Below, in pieces: positions 17,874 through 31,146 of a stretch of DNA of 64,000 nucleotides. The notes below the pieces were generated by a model. That model had not been told where the DNA came from, ran no database searches, and saw nothing but the letters and a program-made list of their open reading frames with translations. A program made the position numbers and the translations under genes. The DNA comes from Rhynchospora pubera (lineage: Eukaryota > Streptophyta > Magnoliopsida > Poales > Cyperaceae): the NCBI GenBank assembly GCA_028095005.1, contig CM051463.1, positions 66,130,251-66,194,250 on the forward strand, read 5' to 3'. Within the stretch, counting starts at the first letter, position 1. The number at the start of each line of letters is the position of its first letter.

Positions 17874-18686
17874 TAATTCTTCTGATAGTTGTTTCAGGTC
17901 CACCATCGCAGGGTGCTAGAATGCTAGGTGTGGACAGCGAGGAGATAGAGGCTCCAAAGATATCTTGGACTGGAGGCTACCTCCAGCTTCTCCTTAGTTC
18001 TATTCAGGATTTCAGGCAGAAGATGACTAAAGTTTATGTTTGGAGTTGGGTCAACCATGTGTTGTTATTTGTTGAGAAATATTGATAATTGAGGTTTTGT
18101 TGATTTACCCAGTGTTACTAGGTTGCGGTATCAGTTAAAATTGATTCTTTTTCTTGGAGAAAGAGAACAACTTTTTTGAAATTAAAGTTGGATGCGGAGC
18201 TTGTTTGGTTATTGTTAAGGTTAGCACCGGTGCTTATTCAGGTCGGTTACATTTCTTAAGGTTAGCATCAGCCTTTTGACATCGTGTTATTATCCCAATT
18301 ATTAATGTGCCCTATAGTTTCAAATGGAAACTGCTGGGATTCCCACTATATTAGTAAGAAACACATATAGGGAGCACTTCAAATTGTAGTCAGCTTTGCC
18401 ACATGTGCAAGGGTATTAACGTAGAAAACATTAATTTTTACTGCTTTAATTGCCACCTGTCAAATTGTAGCACCCTAGCACAATCAAATTCAAACATTCT
18501 AACGAAGAAAGACAAAGGGCCATCACTATTGTATGCGGTGCTAAACCTCAACTCACTCGTGTGCTTAACTAGAAAATAAAATAGTGAAAAGAATAAAAAA
18601 AATCAACATATCAACTGACATAAAAAAATGAAAATAATAAATTATCAAGTTTAGTAATCAAGTAACATAAATCCAAATCCACTCTA
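17874..18686. other. 3' flank of the demethylase gene, possible orphan exon
   Basis: After TTTGTTTCAG at about 17896, a plus-strand frame stays open to 18085 with protein-like composition (GGYLQLLLSSIQDF). It could be an exon of a decayed gene with the pieces before 17322, but I cannot identify it. The remainder (18086-18686) shows no feature; the convergent demethylase gene's 3' UTR and polyadenylation site should lie here. Confidence 0.3.
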
Positions 18687-21600
18687 TCACAGCGTCTGCT
18701 GACTTTTCTTTCTCATGGTTGGTAATAGGTGAAGCCATGGACCCAAAGGTTTAGGATATCTGGTTGCTCTGTCGAACTCCCTCACACATACAGACCCTGC
18801 ATGCAAGTTACAGAATTTATTTTAATCTTTTATTTATTAATTAGATATACAAGGCCAAGCATCTCTATTGTGCCAATGGAAATTTTCCATCAGAATCCAG
18901 TATCTATAGAACTTAAATAGGATGAATATAAACTGTGGTGTAATTTGGGCATTGTATGGCTATGATCAAGTATCACCAAAAATACTCTAGATTATTCAAA
19001 CCGCTTGATGAGATTTGGCCAATCAAATCTCAAATTGCACCAAAATTGATACACAAATTTTTCTAAACTATAAAAGTGATATCCACAATTTTAGTACTTG
19101 ATTCTGATAACCTTTTCATCAGATGTCCATTATGTCCAATAATTTTGGTGTTAAAACAACCTGTCCTTCTAAAGAAAAAAGAATAAATATTTTTCTTACT
19201 CTTACCTCTCCAGAAACAATACTGTACTTCTTCTGTGGATAGACCTGCAAATAGGATTCATGATATCAGCGTGAAGTCATTACAGCCATATGAATAATGT
19301 AGTATGATAACATTCAAGAGAATTTACCTTTCAGGATAGTTGATACGCTGCTACCAACATAAATGGAATGCCTTTTTAACTCCCAAATCTCTTCTCTACG
19401 GATCAGCACTGGGTTTCGAGCAGTGTAATGATCAGCAAAGACCTGTGAGTTACATTCAGTACAATCACTAATTCACCATTTATCATCCAAGGTTAATACG
19501 CAAACAAGTTTTCTTTTTAGACCACAAAAGCCCTCAATTTTACAGTTTACAGTTAAATTATAAATAAAGTTGTCGTTATCATTGCCACTGATAAACTGGA
19601 GTAGATTAAACCCAAAGTTCTTCCATAAATTATGAACTAAAAAAAAGAATTTAGAAAATAAAAAAAAGAAGAGATATCTCCCAGACAATGTAGCAGAAGA
19701 TTAGCATTGATAGTGTGTACTACATTATAACCAAAACAGATAATGTAACAAAGGTAGTGCTAATGATTACATAAATTTATTGCTAGAGCAACATAGGCAG
19801 TGCATCGGTCAGTACCGTCCCTAATTTTGGCATTTGGTTTGTGGGTCAAGGATCTGTTTCTTCTCATTCCGCAGTCATTGTTTTTCCCTCTTTCATTGGT
19901 TGAAATTCAAATTTTGTTTGTTTTCCAGGTAAAAAGGCCTACTGCTGCTGAGCCAGCAAAGTTGGCATACATACCAGAATAATGTGTTGAAAGAAATTGC
20001 AATATATCCTAATCAAATATAAGCCAAAATATACTTTCTGGCCGAAAGGGTAATGCCAAGAGGCAAAGTAAATGTACCTCGTTGACTTGAAAATATGTGC
20101 CATTCAAGGGAAAGCTCCCCCTCATTGCAGTTCGGCATGGTATCTGCTCACATGTAAGAATTATAATTCAATATATTCTCTTATAGTAATTTATCTTCCC
20201 TCATCTTTTGATATAAGAAAGCTAAGGAAGGTCCCTAATTTACCAGTTCAATGAAGTTTCACCATTTAGTTATGGTTTAAGATGGGAAAAAAATAATAAA
20301 ATAAAATAGCAGTACCATAAATGAGCACTTGACAAAGATATTTTCCTCCTCCTTTGAAAGGAAGCCGCAACATTTTGCCTCATTGCAAGAGGTGCAGTCG
20401 CAAGGTTTGCCATTTGAAACTTCTTTTTCTGTAATATTTAACACAAAAATGTACCAATAATAAGAGCGGATCCCAACTATCTCAGTTCACAATAAAGCAA
20501 GTGAAATTTTTGGTTCCAGTGATTCTATAGTGTTTACAGGGGTTTCGGATAGTAATTTAATGCCAACTTCTCAGCTAAACTCCAGTTAAAACCACTATAC
20601 ACATGTTGGTAAATTTGAGATTAAGATAGTTGAGGCACGCACCTGGTGAATATAGTATCAGGAGGTAAGGAGATGGATCCTCTGGATCTCTTTCTTCAAA
20701 CTTCAACTGAGAATTAACAACATTTGGGAAAAATAATATCAAACCAAACAATAACTCGATCCAAATTAACTTCACAAGAAAGAAGGAACTGGCTTAAAAA
20801 GACTAAGATGCTCACCCGGCGTAATATAGGATGACCATCTGGGAGCTCATAACTACAGAAGAAATGCAATTGCAAGGTCCCAAATTTCAATGTTTAGAGA
20901 AAACAGAAATTGCCATTAAAAACCAAAAGAAATGACAGCTAGCGCAATAAATAATGAAATACAAACCAACAAAGAGAAATTTCAAATGACATAGAATGGT
21001 CACATACGCCTGATGCACGGTGCGAAGGTGGCGTGAGTGCTTCAACTGTGGTCTTGGAATTGAGGCTGCAGTAGGAGGCAACAGAGCCAATGCTTTGGAA
21101 ATGTCTTCAATTTGGAGCTTTGAATCATCTTTTTGGACAAGCTCTTCTATGTTTCTGACAAAACTTTCCGTGTTCAGTTTTATTGTGGGTATTTCATCAG
21201 GGTCATCAAAACAGAGATCTTCTATGTCAGGTATTTGTTCCACAATCTGCTCTTCTTCTGGAGTCATTGGCTCCTCAATAATAGGCTCAGAGCTTGTATT
21301 GTGGAGCAGGGCTGCAAATTGAGCCGTCGGTACATCAGTGGCATTGGAAAATGACTTGCTGGCATTTTCAAATGCGGTTGAGGCTCTTGTCCAAACTACT
21401 ACCTTGTTTTCTTGCTTTTCTTGTGGCCCAGGTAGCTTCAGCCTAGCACCAAATTGAAATAATGAAAGTAACTTGAATAGTCAGAGATGAGAAATAGATT
21501 CTACAAATAAGCACTCATCTAAATGCTAATCATTGTGTAGCCACACATACAATATAACAAACCAACATTACAATATCACAGTAAAATACCTTGCATAGGC

Positions 21601-24600
21601 ACTTGCGAAGTGCTTGCATTCCATCCTCAATGGGCATGCATTGCAATTCGGTTTGCTTTTTGTACAAAAGACCTACATTAAGAAACTCCTCATGTTGCTT
21701 ACTTAAAATAAAAGCTTCATGCCCCAGCACACATTAATTTCATTACAGTTAAATTTTATCAAAAAGGTCATGGTACACAATATATGTTTGAAGATTAAAT
21801 CATGAAATTTAATAAGAAGATATAGGATGGTCATGCCACACCCCACACATCCTGAGCAATGAAATTATCACAATCCGGTCTATTTATTATTAAGATTTCC
21901 TCTACTGAATTAAACAAAAAATTTCCAATAATACCCTTGGTCAATCAAATGGCAACAATTATATCTTATATCTCAGAAATAGTTTACTGGATAACAATTC
22001 TAATATTGACATTAACAAGAAGAAGGAACCTACGATAGCTAAAATTAGGTATAACAACTTTACCTTGCCAAAAGTTATCATTTGATAGTGAAGCTCATAC
22101 CTGTGAATATAACTATTGTTAGGGCATGTATCAACAAAGTTTAACAGTATCCTTGCAACAGACAACATATTGAAACACCAAAAATCATAAACTTGTATCC
22201 ATGAACCCTCAACCTTTCCCAATCACACTGGTTTTGCAGAAAGTTAGTTTAAGCATTTTTTTTCAAGGAATAGGAAATGACAGGAAAAGTGATCTGAAAC
22301 AGTGTTAAATGAAGAAAGTTGAGGACCTTCAAGGTCTTGTAAATGTACACAGGAAATTATTCCACAAATTTGAGCAGGATATAAAGCTTACAATGTTTTT
22401 TGGTCTTCCTTGCAAAGGCGAGGCCAAAGATATTTCTGAATTGATTCCATCACAGGATACCTTCAAATACAAAATATTGAGAAACAACAAAATTACATTG
22501 TTTGTAACTTGTACAGAGTTCTCTTTCAGGTATAATTAATTAAGAAAAAGCTCTTACAGCTCGAGAAGATGCATCTGCAGTGACTCAGGGAGAGGTTTGA
22601 GTGGCACCCACCCGAGTCTCACAGCTATTCGACCAACATTTGTATCAACCTAGTCAAATTTAGATAATAAGAATCATATTCAGGTTTTTATTCACAAAAG
22701 AAAAATTGCATCCACCTTTTCCATTAAGCTTCACTCAACAGCCCATAAACCCTAATTTGCACAGATGAGCACTATAAGTGCCACGAAAAATTGAAGAAAA
22801 GTTGGTATTATGTTGAACTTACTGGGAAAGCCACCTGATGAAGAGTCAGAAGGCGCACACACTCCACACTCTTCAAACCTAATCCATATATGCTAAGCAA
22901 ATATTCCCTAAAAACTCATAAATCCATTTCCACGAAAAAATGTCAAATAAATCCATTTCCACAAAACTGTACAAACATTTACTTTTTGTATGATGTGTTT
23001 AGAGTTTAGACAGGTTTCAGTTACGAATTTTGATTAAACAAGGGTAACAGAATATTTTCTTAACATTGGACAAATTATTGGTTTGTGAATCTATCAGTAA
23101 CAATTGTACATGCAATTTAATATTCACACACACACATCAAGTTCAAATTCAAAGCCTATGTCCTAAACAAATTGGGTTAGGCTAGAAATTGCACCCTGCC
23201 CTAGTCATTTCCTTTTGTATATGGCCAGATTTTCATGTTGGCTTAATATATATAATTATATATACATTAGATATAAATGGACTTACTTAGCTTTGTCTCC
23301 AGGAGTTACTCGCAACCACTCAAGATCTATGCTGCCATGGTCTTCCACTACCCGATTCAAAAAATTCTAAGAAAATAGAGAAATAAGCTAAAAAGTTAGG
23401 TTGATCAATCATCATTCTTAAATATTGAACAGTACAGTACCAAATTGTATATATTAGTGGTCCTACTTAAAAAGAAAATAATTTCATGTAAGTAACACAA
23501 TTTCTAGGATTTTGCTAGAACAATATTCTGAACCCCCAAATTCAGAACCTTAAAATTATCAGCCAAAACCAAATACTTTAGACTGGAGAAATTTTAACTC
23601 TGGACCCTTCAGAATCCCAAGCCTATAATTGTTTGTATGATTATATCCCTTATAATACTTTTAAAAATTTTATACCATAGAAACAAGGTATGTCCAAAAA
23701 TCACAAATATTCACATATTATTGAGCATGGATCCCTTATTGAACTAAGTGATCAAGTCATTCATTTCAGGAACATTTGATCTATTTGCAATATAATTGGA
23801 TTTGTTAAAAAAGACACGAGATTTAATGTTTAAGGTAGCTGAAAGCAGCAATTAAAATTCAAAAAGGGTGTCTTCTACTTTTTCCAGTGAGATTGACACA
23901 ACAGTCACATGTTGAGGACTCCATTATTCTTTAGATTGGTAATACATACTTAAAAAAAATTTGCCAATAACACTCAAAGCAATAATCTCACGATAAGATC
24001 AAATGTGCCTATAATGTTAGATTGACATGTGTTATACCCAAACATTGCTAGTATAACTACATAATCACCAAACATTTGAAAACCTTTTACTTGAAAAAAA
24101 AAATATGCAAAGGTAAAGATTAAAAGAATCTCAATTTACTTGAATTCTTTCTGCCAAAACATTGTCCTGTCCCCGAGCATGGATGGCCTTGGCAACTTCA
24201 TTCACGTCAGCTTGTCTGACAGCATCCCAATCAGCTGCATCTTCTGTTTTCACACCCCTCACTTCACTTGTATACCCGTGTTGAATTGCCTCTTTTCTGA
24301 GGGCATCCCAGTCAATGTGCTCTGACCCAACCTTCCAGCCTTTCTTCTGTTGTATATTAGCTTTATTCGCTTCGCAGGACTTACTTCCCACTTTTGGTTT
24401 CTTTTTTGCTCTGACCTCAACGTGTGTATCAACTATGTTAGCAACAGAGGTTGACTTCTCAGCATGACATGACTTTGTCCACTCAGAATCTGAAAAGTCG
24501 AAGTTGATAGATGAAATAATGAACCAAATACAAAGTTACTATGATTACATATCACTTACAAGTGCAATATACCCAATTCCTACCTCCACGACAAAACATA

Positions 24601-27352
24601 AATATAAACAAGTTATAATGAAGAACAAGAAGAAATTTAACTATATAATATCAATGACAGTGATATTTAATTAATGCTAGCGACATCGCGGATGATACTG
24701 ATAATGGAAAACAAATATACTGGAAATCTGTAGTAAATGCTTAAAAATGGAATCCGACTGTACCCTGAATGGTTTTGTCCAATTCATCTCAGTACTTACA
24801 GCAAAAGAGGTAACAGGTAATTTAGCACCTCTTTTGGAGCTCAGGTCACTAAAGTACCATTCAAATCCAACTTACCTGATTTACATTCTGGCCAAGTTGC
24901 ATTTCCATCTTGTTGTTGTCGAGGAAAGCGCGCACAGAGTGAAATGAAAGCAGAGCTATAAATCAAATTAGAAAATGATCAAATTGCGTAACATTCATTA
25001 GTTAACTTGAAAAGCAAAAACATGGACCCCTCAAAATTTCTGTCATTTTCATTCAGATATTTGGGGCTTAATTGGGTTTTGTAGGTAAGAATCAACATCT
25101 ATTCAGGGGTGAAAATTCATTTGAGCTATTAGTATCTATCAATCATGCAGGTTGGATGCACTACTATTGTTAAAAGAGTTCTAAATTTACCTCGAAAGGT
25201 GATCACTAACATTTTGAGTAAGGAAGGCTCCAACAACAGAGTCCACCACCGATCCTTTCCATTCCGAAAAACACCTGTTCCCTGTGATACCAGCACTAAG
25301 TATAAATTGCAAAGTGTGGTGATATATGAAAACTAAGATCACGTGAAAATTGAAAGTTCAAGCTGCAATGGTATCTTTTAGAACAAAGCATTTAACTCCA
25401 ATTGGGAATTTGGGACCAACATTGTTATAGATTGGATATATACACCCAATTGATTTTCCTTAGCTTTTATTCGCTCTTTTTCAAGCCCCAGGTGAAATAA
25501 ATTGAATCAATTCAACAGGACCTGCATTTGAGTACTAGATGTGTAAATATGGATTCTTCAGGAGTCATTTAGGTTATTTATCCCTAAGAAGTCACCTTGT
25601 TTTTAACAGTTCAACTCATTTTCCAAATAACCAAAACATTTTTTTTTTCTTTTCTTCCAAATGCCTTACAGCAAAAAAAATGAACTAGTAAAGGCAATAC
25701 TAGTGAAATGCAAAATAAGTCCGGCCTTTCAATATCGACTTATCTTATACACAGACAGAACTCAGTGCTTCTAATGAGAAGAAAGAACCTTGAATGAGCT
25801 TCATTTTGTCAATGAATCGTAACGCCATCTTTCTAAAATTCTCTCTTTGCTGCCTCCAGTTCTCCTCTCTTTCTGGATTTGCCCCTGGTGCTGAGTTGGC
25901 ACCATTGTCTTCCCCCATCAAAAGATTCCACTCAACCACAGAATCTTCATCTAGGTCTACTATTCCTCTTTGCTTCTCCTTCTTTTCCTTATAAAGGACA
26001 AGGCTATTCTCAGGATTCTTCATATATGCCATCTTCGACACGATTTCTTCATGATTTTTAGGCCTTCCCCGTTTAACACCTCTGGGACACAGTGTGGAGA
26101 GGTAGATTAAATTATAACTAGCACGTATGCGGTCCATATCCTCTGTCAGGCACTTGACTTTACCTATCTCACTTTGTTTCAGCTTTGAGTCCGTACCAGC
26201 ACACTCTCTATGCATAACTGTTTCAGTCTTATCGCCTAGATTGAATTTTGGTTTGCATGCTACCAATTGTACTGGCTTGATCATATTAGAACAATTCAAA
26301 CTGGTGGTAATGCCAATAAAAGTTTCTGGGCTTTGAGATTTCCCAGAGATGCTCTCTTCATGTGGGACTGGTTTGTTGGGAGCCAGTGAACCAGAGTCCA
26401 GTCCCTCTCGTAGTGGCTGTAGTTGATTGATGACCTCATCATGACTTGGACTGAATTTTTTTAGATTTGGATTCGTACCAGTGGTGGTCTCTTCAGACCT
26501 GATCAGCACAGTATCCTCGTGATCAAATTTCAGCCTCTGTCTCACTGATCTTGTCGGCCGGGCCACAGTGTCATTATTCAATTCCATCTCCGGGTTAAAT
26601 TTCTCTACCCTCAGGTATGTATCAGCAATGATCTTGCCCGTCCGATTTAAGGATTTCAGGTCTTGTTTGGGGGTAGGTGTCACTGGGGCTTTAGACTCCA
26701 TGCATGCCTGTTTTGGGTCAGGTGTACTTGGGTCAGGAGGTGGAGCTTTAGGATTGTTGTGTTTCATGTCTGGAGTAATGGGGGATTTTGTTGATTTATT
26801 ACCGCTTGCCCCGTCATCTACGACCTTTGGCTTGTATTTTTTTCTCTTCTGCTTTCTTAGCCTCGAGTTAGCTTCTGGAACTTCATTTTCAGAATTGGCA
26901 ATTCGTTTTTCAGTTTTAATGGGGGTAATTGGTGGGTTAACCCTTCTCTTGGGATTGGACAATGGATTTGATCGGGGACGTGAAGGAACTCCTACAAGAC
27001 AGAGACAGGAAAAAAAAATAACCAAATTAAAACTGTTCAGCTTTGATGAATTAAGACTCTGATGGTACCAAGGCACAAGTAAAAGAACTCACTGAGTGAG
27101 AATTCAGACAAAAGATCATCTACTGGAGTGAAGCTCTGGTCAGAGTCATGACTGGGAATGGAATCTCCTTTTTTCATCTCAGGCAGAGGCACCTGATTAT
27201 ATATCAAAATTTTCAACAATTGGATTGGATAGAGGGGTTGCTAGTGAGAAAATTTTATGAAGTGGGTACAGTGTAAGAAGTATCACCTCAGTAAAATCAA
27301 TAGAGACCGCCAGTTGCTGCATCAGGCTGTTTCTCCTGCTATCTATCTCCAT
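18687..27352 (-). CDS. DEMETER-like 5-methylcytosine DNA glycosylase (DML/ROS1 family)
   Basis: Excises 5-methylcytosine in the nucleus as the first step of active DNA demethylation. I traced 20 coding exons (3' to 5' in plus coordinates): 18687-18796, 19206-19244, 19328-19442, 20078-20143, 20316-20428, 20643-20706, 20816-20852, 21008-21442, 21590-21672, 22064-22100, 22392-22460, 22558-22649, 22823-22907, 23287-23366, 24140-24489, 24876-24955, 25191-25281, 25789-26991, 27093-27192, 27287-27352. All have GT-AG borders and total 3315 nt, giving 1104 residues without a stop. Residues 1-456 are basic and variable. The glycosylase domain follows: WKGSVVDSVVGAFLTQNVSDH near 460, helix-hairpin-helix GLGLKSVEC with catalytic Lys669, and VDTNVGRI with Asp687. 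The 4Fe-4S cysteines are 754, 761, 764 and 770. A Cys-rich segment (about 960-980, permuted-CXXC position) and an RRM-like C-terminus with IPCRTAMRG, YFQVNEVFADH and VQYCFWRG complete it. Shorter than ROS1 or DME, near DML3 size. Confidence 0.95.
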
Positions 27353-27832
27353 GCTTGTCTGGAAAGTATGGAAGCAATGTTAAGAAAAAGAAGAAATAGT
27401 TTGATGACCTATAAGAATTAATTAACAATGTGTTATATCTAGGAAATATTACGAAAATCTGGTCCGAAAATATAGCACACTAAAGGGGAAATATGGATTA
27501 ATCACAAGTTCTATCAGACATTATCAGAATCCAATAATAATACAATAAGGAAACTTCTATTTTATGGAAATATCCCTCAGAAGATATCAAGCAACTGTTC
27601 TATTTGACTTTCCTTTTGTATTGAAAAAATAATCAAAATATGTATTTTTCTACTTTTGTGAAAAGATATATATCAAGGTTCTGTTCTACTTGATTTTCCT
27701 TATGTATAGAAAAAGAATCAATATATGCAATATCATCAATTGCTAGAACTAACCTAACCAAATAGAATCCTACGACTTATCAAACTCCATTACAAGAAGG
27801 AAACATAACAAAGTAAAGATAATATTCATTAC

Positions 27833-28020
27833 CTTTCAAAAATTGTGAAATCGACCTCTCTTTAATTTACCAACGACCCACGCACGCACCTTTCTTCACA
27901 AGCTTCAATTGTTCAATCGCCAAAGTTTATCCGAGCACTGATCTGAGTCGAAGAGAGAGAGAAAGAGAGAAAGAAAAGAGAGAGTGGGAAAAGAAGAGAA
28001 CAGAGAAGCGTTGGAGATGG
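27833..28020 (-). promoter_or_regulatory. Probable 5' UTR exon of the demethylase gene
   Basis: A good 3' splice site (TTTCCAG at 27362-27368) lies six bases before the start codon, and a donor GTAATG at 27832 could define a 5' UTR intron of about 470 bp. The exon upstream has a GAGAGA-rich tract (about 27950-27985), frequent in plant 5' UTRs. Transcription start is not determined; no clear TATA box was seen. Confidence 0.5.
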
Positions 28021-28030
28021 GATTAGTAGT

Positions 28031-29267
28031 AACAGGGTTTAAGCTTTTACGGTTTTACTAGAGGGGTCCCCGCTACTGGCACAATGCAGTAAAGACAAGT
28101 GGGACGTGGGTTTTTCCCCTACTCTCGGATCGTTTCTTTAGAACGATCTCTGAGAACACTGAACTTTGGGTCCCACTATACTTCTAGTAATATTTTCTAT
28201 GTGGCTTCTGTGATTTAACTTGCGCACCGAGAGCAGGAATTTTTCTAGATGAACCAGAGAGAGATGTCGGTTACTTTCGCGCCTCAGGGTTTACTGACAG
28301 GAGTTACGGGGCGTTAGTTTGCTGCACTAGGCGTACCACGTAAGATGTGGTCCTTTCTTTCCTTCCCGGGAGAAATTATAATTTTATACTCAGATTTATC
28401 TCCTGCTCAATATGGATTTGTATTTCACTTTCACCAATATTTTTTCCCGTCAAATCTAACTAGACAATTTTTTTTATTGTCGTCAAATTTATCCGATTAA
28501 TTTTTTTTCGTTTCTTCCATCTGACGAGTCACCCATGAAGATTATTATTTTTTCGAATAAATTCATCATTATCATAGTATATGGAATTGTATTTAAATTA
28601 ATAAATATAATATTAACACCTTGAGTCTTTGTCCTCTGAAACACTCCTAATTATTGTTGGTCAAGTTTATAGATAAACACTAACCAATAAGTATGTATGC
28701 ATTGGCTCAACACTCAATTCTCATCTAATAAGCATTAATACTTATTTCTTTTGTATTGATATAGTTTTGGTTTACAATTAGAATAAAATATTTGAAAATA
28801 TGCTAAATTTTAAATACGCTTCAAGTTTGTTATATTCTTTAATTGGAAGTTATAGTTTGCTTAATGTTTGTTATATTTCACGCAGAGTTTATCCAAACCA
28901 ATATATGGTAAATTTGGTGCGCCTAGTGCAACAAATTTTGGGAGCATCTTACCTTTTTAGAGAGCATCTCGTTCTCACCTCGTCTAAGTTATTGTGTTGA
29001 TAGATAGCCAAATACATCAAGAGTACTGACCGCATGAGAGAAGATTCCACCGGTTCGGTGTTTTTTTTTATTATTATTTTTTAATAAGAGTCCTTAAATA
29101 TTTTTATCGAGAGTTAAATATTTTTGCTTTTTTTATCTTTTGAATTTAAAATAAATAATGGTACATTCTGTTTTTTGAAACTTTATATGTAAAGACCATA
29201 GCAGTGTACTTACTAGTAGAATTTGTAAAGACCATTTCTTAATTTCGCTCCAACAAGCAAAAACGAG
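28031..29267. other. Intergenic stretch upstream of the demethylase gene
   Basis: AT-rich, no gene recognised. A weak inverted similarity, GCTGCACTAGGCG near 28319 and CGCCTAGTGCAAC near 28919, may mark the ends of a decayed transposon of about 600 bp; no target duplication was found. Confidence 0.4.
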
Positions 29268-29272
29268 GTAAG

Positions 29273-31034
29273 TGTTAGTTTAGTGCACAATTTTAATTTT
29301 TCAAGGATAATTACTATTAATTACCCATAACTAAGCATGCACACACATAGGAACTAGTATTAAGCTATTCGCACAAGAGAAAAGGGTTCAAAGATGTACC
29401 TTCCTTGATATCGTAACCAAGGGGATTTGAACCGCGGCTAGGATCGAGGTGGTGGTTGCTCTTTTGGCCTCCTTGTCGAATCTCCTCGAGTCCACTTGGT
29501 ATTAACCAAATCCTCAACAAGTTATGCTAGTAACTTGGAGGAAATGCCTAATCCCTAGCTTTCCCAATCTTCTAGCAAATCAACAAAGGAATTTGAGGAA
29601 GAGAGGGGGCTCAACACATGAGCTAATGGAGAGGGAGAAGAGGGGAGGCGCCGGCCACAAGAGGAGGGGGCGGCTAGGGTTTGTGGGAGGAGAGAGAGAG
29701 GGGGATTTGCTACCATATACCCCTTTATATAGAGCACAAACCCTACCTACCTCACACCATCAAATTACAACTTTGCCACCCACCTACCACCTATCATGGC
29801 CGGCCACATTATGGGCCCTTTATGGGCTATGTGCTTTGCCTCTTGGGTCCACTTAATCAACTATTAAATAGCCCTTCTTGTTGCTCCCAATTTGACTCCC
29901 TATTGGGCCTTTAATTAACTATTTAATTAAAGCCCTATAATTTGCATATGTGTTGAAATAAATAATTATTAACTTAATAATAATTATTTAGGGATTAGAT
30001 AATGCATTAATTTATTTCTATATGATCCCTTTGATTTAATTAATTATAACGGTCTACAACGCTATTTAATTAATTAATCAACTCATCATATTTTGCAATA
30101 CCAATTATTACAAATAAATAAATAATGCAAGCATGGTTAAAACACCAATTCTGTGTGACCCTTTGAGGATTTATGCTACGTTGGACATGGAGTTAAATCG
30201 CTATTTAATTCCAATAATCATAAGCGGTATCTAGCAACACGTTATGATTCCCAATTCGCATAAATAATGTACAGCTACAATATTTCAATCCTGCATAAGA
30301 GAATAAAAGTATATCTCTATTTTGATTCCTATGCCTCACGATATCATCGTATAATCCAAGATAGGAATGTGTCATTCTTGCAGATTATACGTTTCTTGAT
30401 CTAGAGATAATTGTATCAGTTGCTAGCAAACAATCTATCTCCATCAAGGGGCCCAAACAGATATCGTCACTCACTAAGTGAATTAATGAGGGACATACGG
30501 TTTTCTTGACTATTTAGCTTTTCCCCGCACAATTCAAGAGAACATAAATAACGTCCGTATAGCAGCCCTTATCGGGAATCAGCGGTAGACGATATTTATT
30601 GAACCTATCCTCATGTGGAAAAGATAAATATCTCAAACTTAGAATCAAAATCATAACGAAATAAATAATGACACCAAAACACAATCCATATATTTATTTC
30701 GTTGGGTCATGTCCTGTACTATGTTCAATTAACATAAACATATGCAATTAAGTTGGTTACTCTTAACCTGTGATTTATAGAACTTAATCAACACTTAACT
30801 TGCATACTAATCTTATTGATAATTAATGTTCCTTGTTAATTATCAAGATTATGGACGCTTTAGATTTATTGTTGTCATTTACTACTAAATGAAACACAGT
30901 GTTCTATAATTCAGATCCTCAACCTGAATGAACTTTCAACACATAAATCAAGGAACAAATGATATAAAATCATCCATAACATAAAACCATAGAAGTAGCC
31001 AAATATGATTGGCTTCTAGGACATATCTCTAACA
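29273..31034 (-). repeat. Outer Copia 3' LTR
   Basis: 1762 bp, TG...CA, nearly identical to 47082-48843. Contains minus-strand TATATAAAGG near 29733-29742. Confidence 0.96.
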
Positions 31035-31048
31035 ATCTCCCACTTGGC
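31035..31048 (-). other. Outer Copia polypurine tract
   Basis: Minus strand GCCAAGTGGGAGAT adjoining TGTTAG of the 3' LTR. AAGTGGGAGAT before TGTTAG is a very common arrangement in plant Copia elements. Confidence 0.9.
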
Positions 31049-31146
31049 CTAGAGTCAATCAATAGTGACTTCTAGCCAGTGTGTAGTACTCAATGTAATA
31101 TCCAAATATACATGTCTCATACTAACGCCTAAATAAAAGATACAAC

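Noticed and set aside
21530..24391. Separate small genes suggested by isolated minus-strand frames
   Set aside because: They coincide with demethylase exons extended into introns; the spliced chain explains them.
26568..27062. 164-codon plus-strand frame over the demethylase
   Set aside because: It lies opposite the largest demethylase exon and has no family features of its own.
29524..29856. 110-codon frame repeated at 47333-47665
   Set aside because: It is present twice only because it lies in the two LTRs of one element; no protein family resemblance.
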